Of a DNA stretch of 10,575 bases, positions 7,088-10,575 are shown piece by piece (positions within the stretch are counted from its first letter, which is position 1; each line of letters opens with the position of its first letter). Source of the stretch: Desulfobacterales bacterium (GTDB lineage: Bacteria > Desulfobacterota > Dissulfuribacteria > Dissulfuribacterales > JAMONC01). The notes under the pieces were generated by a model that searched no databases, was not told the DNA's origin, and saw only the letters and a program-made list of their open reading frames with translations. Both the position numbers and the translations under genes were made by a program. Location of the stretch: assembly GCA_027066725.1 (NCBI GenBank), contig JAMONC010000182.1, forward strand, positions 1-10,575, given 5' to 3'.

Positions 7088-7843
7088 TCACTTGTTATTT
7101 AATTTTAAGTAACAAAGAAACTCCTTATTACCTTTTGGTCCTAAAATGGGCGAAGCTACAACTCCCCTACATAATAGTCCCAGTTCTTGAATAAAGTACT
7201 GACATAATTCATCAACAACCCTTTTTCTAATATTTTCGTCTTTAACTACACCTTTTTTTAAAAATTTTGCACCTGCTTCAAATTGAGGTTTTATAAGAGC
7301 TATTATCTCTCCTCTTTCTTTAAGAAGAGGAATAACGCAAGGGACAACTAATTTTAAAGAGATAAAAGATGTATCAATTGTTGCTAAATCACACTTTTCT
7401 GGTAGGTCCCTAGGAGTTAGATAACGTATATTTTGTCTTTCCATTACTATAACTTTTTTATTTTCTCTTAATGATATATCAAGCTGTCCATATCCAACAT
7501 CAATTGCATAAACCTTTTTAGCTCCATGTTTTAATAGGCAATCAGTAAAGCCGCCAGTAGAAGCTCCAACATCAATACATACTAAATTATCAATAGTTAT
7601 ATTGAATTCCTTAATTGCATGTTCAAGTTTTAATCCACCTCTACTTACATAAGGATGATCCTTTTCTTTTAATTCAATTAAGACATCAGGGCTAAACTTT
7701 GTACCACTTTTATCACAAAGTTTTCCATTTACCAGGACCTTACCTGCACCAATAATTGCTTGGGCACGATGCCTTGAAGGTGCAAATCCCCTCTTTAAAA
7801 GAAGCATATCAAGTCTTATTTTTTTCTTGTCTAAGTTAGACAT
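7088..7843 (-). CDS. tlyA: TlyA-family rRNA 2'-O-methyltransferase / putative hemolysin
   Basis: A 251-residue protein with an N-terminal S4 RNA-binding domain (about 9-68) and a C-terminal FtsJ/RrmJ-like Rossmann methyltransferase domain. The SAM-binding motif is DVGASTGGFTD (91-101). The K-D-K-E tetrad of 2'-O-methyltransferases is present as K72, D157, K185 and E241, each three residues on from the Mycobacterium tuberculosis TlyA positions. Other family signatures are SRGGLKLEHA (67-76), VGYGQLD (116-122) and LIKPQFEAG (183-191). In mycobacteria and Campylobacter, TlyA methylates cytidines in 16S and/or 23S rRNA, which sets capreomycin susceptibility; the 'hemolysin' name is historical. 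Whether this protein modifies one or both sites cannot be read here. The ATG at 7843 has no clear Shine-Dalgarno but gives the usual N-terminus. It reads away from mrp and ends 127 bases before clpS on the same strand, without an obvious terminator between. Confidence 0.95.
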   Translation of the reverse strand: MSNLDKKKIRLDMLLLKRGFAPSRHRAQAIIGAGKVLVNGKLCDKSGTKFSPDVLIELKEKDHPYVSRGGLKLEHAIKEFNITIDNLVCIDVGASTGGFTDCLLKHGAKKVYAIDVGYGQLDISLRENKKVIVMERQNIRYLTPRDLPEKCDLATIDTSFISLKLVVPCVIPLLKERGEIIALIKPQFEAGAKFLKKGVVKDENIRKRVVDELCQYFIQELGLLCRGVVASPILGPKGNKEFLCYLKLNNK

Positions 7844-7929
7844 TTTTATTAAAAGGTTTTCGTTTTTTATGTATTAATGCTGTAGTATTTTACACATTAT
7901 TTCACACTTATTAAAGGGGGGTAAGCAAA
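7844..7929. promoter_or_regulatory. Divergent tlyA / mrp intergenic region
   Basis: This 86-base AT-rich gap must hold the 5' signals of two divergent genes. The only clear element is a strong plus-strand ribosome-binding stretch, AAAGGGGGG, ending about 8-9 bases before the mrp ATG at 7930. On the minus strand, TAAAAT (with a poor TTTAAT 17 bases upstream) is a possible tlyA -10 box. No convincing mrp promoter pair is visible. Confidence 0.35.
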
Positions 7930-9030
7930 ATGAGTATTACAAAAGCTGAAATAGAAAAAATTTTGGGGCAAGTGATACATCCAGAGTTTAAAAAGTCTTT
8001 AATAGAACTCGGACTTATAAAAGATATAGAGATAATACCCGGGGCAGTTAAGATTACAGTACTTGTAGCAAGCAAGGCATGTACAGTAAAGGACAAGATT
8101 GCAAAATTAATTACAGATTCAATAAAAAAGAGTTATGAAGATATTGATGTAAAGATAGACTTTGCACTTATGACATCTGCTGAAAGGGCAAAGCTTTTTG
8201 GAAAAGAACCTTCAGAGATGGAAGGAATTAAAAAAGTTAAACACATAATAGCCGTTGCCTCAGGAAAAGGTGGAGTTGGGAAAACTACTGTATCAGTAAA
8301 TCTTGCTATTTCAATGAGTAAGATGGGACTAAAAGTTGGAATTCTTGATGCTGATATGCATGGACCTGATATCCCGATTATGCTTGGGATAAAAGAACGC
8401 CCAGTTGGATCAGAGGGTTGGTTGCTTCCTGTAGAGAAATACGGCATAAAGGTTATGTCTACAGGTATGCTTGCAGGAGAAGGTGTACCAATAGTCTGGC
8501 GCGGGCCAATGGTAAATAAAGCAATAAAAGAGTTTTTAGGTCATGTAAAATGGGGAGAATTAGACTGCCTTGTAGTTGATCTTCCACCAGGCACAGGTGA
8601 TGCTGCTATTACTCTTGTAAAAAGTATTCCCCTTGAAGGAGCAGTAATAGTAACTACACCACAAAAAGTAGCAATGAGTGATGTGAGAAGATCAATAGGG
8701 CTTTTTATTTCCGAAAACATACCAATTTTAGGAATAATAGAAAATATGTCTTATCTAAAAATTAAAGATGGAGATGAAGAAAAGATCATGCATATATTTG
8801 GAAAGGGTGCAGGAGAAAAGATGGCAAAGGCATTTAAAGTCGATCTTTTAGGCCAAATTCCTCTTGATCCAAGTGTTGGAGAAGGTGGTGATGAAGGAAA
8901 ACCTGTTAGCTTAAATGAAGAACTAGAAGTGGCAAAAATATTTATGGAGATTTCAAAAAAGATTTATGAAAAACTTGAAAAAGGAAACCTTTGTCAAACA
9001 ATGAAAAAGAACATAAAAACAAAGGATTAA
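7930..9030 (+). CDS. mrp: Mrp/NBP35-family P-loop ATPase with N-terminal DUF59 domain
   Basis: A 366-residue protein of the Mrp/ApbC/Nbp35 class, which carries iron-sulfur clusters to target proteins. The N-terminal MIP18/DUF59 domain (about 5-85) keeps its single conserved Cys (C51 in KACTVK). The C-terminal NTPase has the deviant Walker A SGKGGVGKTT (111-120) with signature lysine K113, the switch I region DADMHGPDIP (140-149) and switch II VVDLPPGTGD (215-224). Typical Mrp proteins then have ENMSxFxCPxC, whose two cysteines bind the cluster between two subunits. Here ENMSY (271-275) is followed by LKIKDGDEEK with no cysteine, so cluster carriage in the usual way is doubtful. The ATG has a strong G-rich Shine-Dalgarno. 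It is first of three same-strand genes and is followed after 86 bases by a methyltransferase. The family is sure; the iron-sulfur role is inferred and weakened by the missing site. Confidence 0.93.
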   Translation: MSITKAEIEKILGQVIHPEFKKSLIELGLIKDIEIIPGAVKITVLVASKACTVKDKIAKLITDSIKKSYEDIDVKIDFALMTSAERAKLFGKEPSEMEGIKKVKHIIAVASGKGGVGKTTVSVNLAISMSKMGLKVGILDADMHGPDIPIMLGIKERPVGSEGWLLPVEKYGIKVMSTGMLAGEGVPIVWRGPMVNKAIKEFLGHVKWGELDCLVVDLPPGTGDAAITLVKSIPLEGAVIVTTPQKVAMSDVRRSIGLFISENIPILGIIENMSYLKIKDGDEEKIMHIFGKGAGEKMAKAFKVDLLGQIPLDPSVGEGGDEGKPVSLNEELEVAKIFMEISKKIYEKLEKGNLCQTMKKNIKTKD

Positions 9031-9101
9031 ATATAATTTTTAAACAAAAAATTAAATTTAAATTAAAGCTTTGTCAAAATATTTCGAATAAATTAAAGAC
9101 T

Positions 9102-9107
9102 GGGGAG
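9102..9107 (+). promoter_or_regulatory. Ribosome-binding site fixing the methyltransferase start
   Basis: GGGGAG lies 9 bases before ATG 9117. It favours this start over an in-frame ATG at 8991, which would lie inside mrp and add 42 Lys/Asn-rich residues that do not look like part of the fold. Confidence 0.7.
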
Positions 9108-9116
9108 ACGAATGGC

Positions 9117-9761
9117 ATGTCTGAACCATCCTATAAAGCTTTTTCTAGGTGTGTAAAGGAATATGACTCTTGGTATGAAAACAATATACTTTTTAAAAAT
9201 GAACTAGCAGCACTTGGTGTACTAGGCTACCCAAGTAGATCTTCCATTGAAATCGGCGTTGGAACAGGGCGTTTTGCTCAGAGGCTTTGTATACCATTTG
9301 GGCTTGAGCCTGCAAAAGATGCAGCGATAGTTGCTAAAACAAGGGGTGTAAACGTAATAGTTGGTAAGGCAGAACAAATGCCTATAACTGATCAAAGTTT
9401 TGAATGGGTTTACTTTATATTTTCTCTTTGTTTTGTACAAAATCAAAAGAAAGCTATTGAGGAAGCTGTAAGGATACTAAAAAAAGGGGGAAGACTTGTT
9501 ATAGGTTTTGTCCCTAAGGATTCTCCGTGGGGGAAATTATATGCAAAAAAAGGCAAGAAAGGACACCCACTATATAGGTATGCCAAGTTTTTTACCCCAA
9601 AACAGTTAGATAGCTGGGTAGAATCTTTAGGGCTCAAGAGACACGAGACTATTTCAAGTCTAATATTTTTGCCAGAAGAAGAGCCTTATCCAAAACAGCC
9701 TCCTGTAGAACAACTAATAGAAAAAGCTGGTTTTATAGTTAAAAGTTACATAAATATATAA
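9117..9761 (+). CDS. Class I SAM-dependent methyltransferase (Methyltransf_11 type)
   Basis: A 214-residue soluble enzyme with a Rossmann methyltransferase fold; the substrate is unknown. Motif I is IEIGVGTGRFA (44-54). The acidic residue that usually holds the SAM ribose is E64 in GLEPA (62-66). AEQMPITDQSFEWV (85-98) is the usual motif around the adenine site, and ILKKGGRLVIGF (120-131) is the post-III strand. A lid-like segment with CFVQNQKKA (105-113) and a basic stretch YAKKGKKGHPLYRYAKFF (142-159) follow, with a proline-rich tail. Small-molecule methylation is more usual than nucleic acid methylation in this group, but that is family inference. The start is chosen from GGGGAG upstream; a longer frame to 8991 overlaps mrp. 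It lies between mrp and a GGDEF-like gene on the same strand and is probably co-transcribed with them, although the AT-rich 86-base gap before it could hide a promoter. Confidence 0.88.
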   Translation: MSEPSYKAFSRCVKEYDSWYENNILFKNELAALGVLGYPSRSSIEIGVGTGRFAQRLCIPFGLEPAKDAAIVAKTRGVNVIVGKAEQMPITDQSFEWVYFIFSLCFVQNQKKAIEEAVRILKKGGRLVIGFVPKDSPWGKLYAKKGKKGHPLYRYAKFFTPKQLDSWVESLGLKRHETISSLIFLPEEEPYPKQPPVEQLIEKAGFIVKSYINI

Positions 9762-9811
9762 AGTTATATTACATTATTAAAGTACCTTATCGGGAGGGAA
9801 AAACATTAATA

Positions 9812-10267
9812 ATGTTTATTACAAATGAGATAGATAACAAGCTCAATACAGAAAATAGAAAAAACTTTAATATCACTGAACTTAGAGATGAATCGGCCTT
9901 TTTTGATGATTTAGATTGGGAGTTAAAACGCCTAAATAGATATGGGCATAGATTTGCAGTTCTTTTAATAGAAGTATATGGAGATAAAGAAGAAAAATAT
10001 AATTTCCCCAAAATTGCTAGGAAAACACTCCGGTCAACAGATCTCTTATATCTACTAAGTGATGGCAAATTTGCTGCTATACTTCCTTGTACCCATGAAA
10101 CTGGTGGAGAATGTGCGGCATTAAGACTAAAAAGAGAAACAAGAAATATGTCAAATAACAAAATTAATATTAATGTTGGCATCATAAGTATAGATGGACA
10201 TACAAACAAAACTCCTAAAGAAATATATGAACTTGTTAAAAATGATCTATTTAACGATAGGGAATAA
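9812..10267 (+). CDS. Single-domain degenerate GGDEF protein, possible c-di-GMP receptor
   Basis: A 151-residue protein that is nearly all one GGDEF-type domain. The N-terminal 20 residues are polar and disordered-looking. Then come FFDDLDWELKRLNRYGHRFAVLLIEV (30-55), the usual first helix and strand, and LRSTDLLYLLSDGKFAAILPCT (73-94), where the GGDEF signature should be. The signature reads SDGKF (83-87), so cyclase activity is very unlikely. An RxxD motif (R74-D77) stands exactly five residues before it, the spacing of the c-di-GMP inhibitory site in real diguanylate cyclases. Later strands NVGIISIDG (121-129) also fit. There is no sensor, receiver or membrane domain. A GGGAGGG stretch (9792-9798) lies 13 bases before the ATG at 9812, a rather long spacing. 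It follows the methyltransferase by 50 bases and is probably the last gene of that cluster. The fold is inferred from pattern similarity, and the c-di-GMP role is a hypothesis. Confidence 0.75.
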   Translation: MFITNEIDNKLNTENRKNFNITELRDESAFFDDLDWELKRLNRYGHRFAVLLIEVYGDKEEKYNFPKIARKTLRSTDLLYLLSDGKFAAILPCTHETGGECAALRLKRETRNMSNNKININVGIISIDGHTNKTPKEIYELVKNDLFNDRE

Positions 10268-10290
10268 CAGCAGAAAATATAGTCCTTTTT

Positions 10291-10312
10291 ATTTTTTAGA
10301 AATTTAAAAAAT
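10291..10312. repeat. AT-only inverted repeat after the GGDEF-like gene
   Basis: ATTTTTTA (10291-10298) and TAAAAAAT (10305-10312) are perfect inverted 8-mers around GAAATT, in the 103-base gap between convergent genes. With no GC pairs and no T-run directly after it on either strand, it would be a weak hairpin. It is the only dyad I find where a terminator for both genes would be expected. Confidence 0.3.
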
Positions 10313-10370
10313 GTCCCATAAGATATATTATGTAAAATAATTTTAAAAACAAAAAATAAAATTGTTCTTT

Positions 10371-10575
10371 TCATTTTTTTACTTTAGTTCCTGAATATGT
10401 AAAACCTTTGGCAATCATTTTATAAAATTCCCCTTTATCAATTCCTATTAGTTGCCCACAACTACAATAAATCTTGCCATCTTTTTCTACAAATTGATAA
10501 ATCTTTTTTATCCTAGACTTATGACATCTTAATACTTCCCCAGAACCAATTTTATAATATTTCCATATCTTTTTC
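10371..10575 (-). CDS. C-terminal part of a small Cys-bearing (zinc-ribbon-like) protein, 5' end outside window
   Basis: An open frame enters from the right edge and gives 67 residues up to the TGA at 10373-10371. It contains no usable ATG, GTG or TTG early enough, so the start lies outside. The visible part is basic and has RCH (16-18), a CSCG knuckle (37-40) and then IGIDKGEFYKM (43-53) and a FTYSGTK end (58-64). C17 and the C37-x-C39 pair could form part of a metal site, but a fourth ligand is not certain (H18 is possible). I recall similar IGID...FTYSGTK tails on small uncharacterised proteins from sulfate reducers, but cannot name a family. It reads toward the GGDEF-like gene. No function is proposed. 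Confidence 0.6.
   Translation of the reverse strand, partial: KKIWKYYKIGSGEVLRCHKSRIKKIYQFVEKDGKIYCSCGQLIGIDKGEFYKMIAKGFTYSGTKVKK

Noticed and set aside
7092..7115. Inverted repeat TTGTTA...TAACAA at the tlyA stop codon as a terminator
   Set aside because: The stem is AT-rich with mismatches, overlaps the last codons of tlyA and has no T-run behind it on the minus strand.
7761..7778. Sigma-54-like GGGCACG...TTGAA on the plus strand
   Set aside because: The -12 element lacks the required GC, and the site lies inside tlyA about 150 bases before mrp.
8133..8447. Minus-strand frame of 104 residues inside mrp
   Set aside because: It lies wholly opposite conserved Mrp ATPase motifs; its composition is that of an antisense shadow.
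8991..9116. Longer methyltransferase start at ATG 8991, overlapping the end of mrp
   Set aside because: The extra 42 residues are Lys/Asn-rich with no fold resemblance, no ribosome-binding site precedes 8991, and GGGGAG sits well before ATG 9117.
9787..10374. Long minus-strand frame of 195 residues opposite the GGDEF-like gene
   Set aside because: It is low-complexity (Ser/Leu/Phe-rich), is the antisense of a well-supported plus-strand gene, and has no recognisable domain.

Overview
This is a gene-dense, strongly AT-rich bacterial chromosomal window. The gene set looks like an anaerobic Desulfobacterota-type (former Deltaproteobacteria) bacterium: an orphan sigma-54 response regulator, a clpS-clpA-aat operon, a TlyA-type rRNA methyltransferase, a DUF59-Mrp ATPase and a second-type EF-G. 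That placement is an inference from gene content and protein style, not from a marker gene. I see no insertion sequence, phage gene, CRISPR array or attachment site, and no gene-free stretch longer than about 185 bases.

Layout. Bases 1-1508 (minus) hold the first 502 codons of an EF-G paralogue whose end lies outside the window, with a candidate promoter and a dyad upstream. A 67-residue hypothetical gene (1691-1894, minus) follows a strong hairpin terminator that closes a tRNA-Ala(GGC) gene (2011-2086, minus), which has a clear sigma-70 promoter. A 454-residue NtrC-type response regulator (2240-3604, plus) converges on, and overlaps by 17 bases, an operon read on the minus strand: clpS (6655-6960), clpA (4334-6619), aat (3588-4313). 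Upstream of that on the same strand is tlyA (7088-7843). Divergent from tlyA, a plus-strand cluster runs mrp (7930-9030), a small SAM methyltransferase (9117-9761) and a single-domain degenerate GGDEF protein (9812-10267). The right edge has the C-terminal 67 codons of a small cysteine-bearing protein on the minus strand (10371-10575).

How the genes work together. clpS-clpA-aat encode the leucine/phenylalanine branch of the bacterial N-degron pathway in one unit. Aat adds Leu/Phe to proteins with N-terminal Lys/Arg, ClpS recognises the new N-degron, and ClpA unfolds the substrate into ClpP, which is not in the window. The EF-G paralogue, tRNA-Ala and TlyA all touch translation or ribosomes but are not one operon. 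The mrp-methyltransferase-GGDEF cluster looks co-transcribed, but its joint function is unknown.

I do not see a clearly new multi-gene system. The most interesting signals are four proteins that keep a family fold while a hallmark motif is changed: the EF-G paralogue (Glu where EF-G has the catalytic His, Ser at the P-loop start), Mrp (no CxxC metal site), the GGDEF protein (SDGKF in the active site but an intact RxxD at I-site spacing) and the sigma-54 activator (GAFTNA instead of GAFTGA). In addition, a terminator sits directly against the ribosome-binding site of the 67-residue gene.
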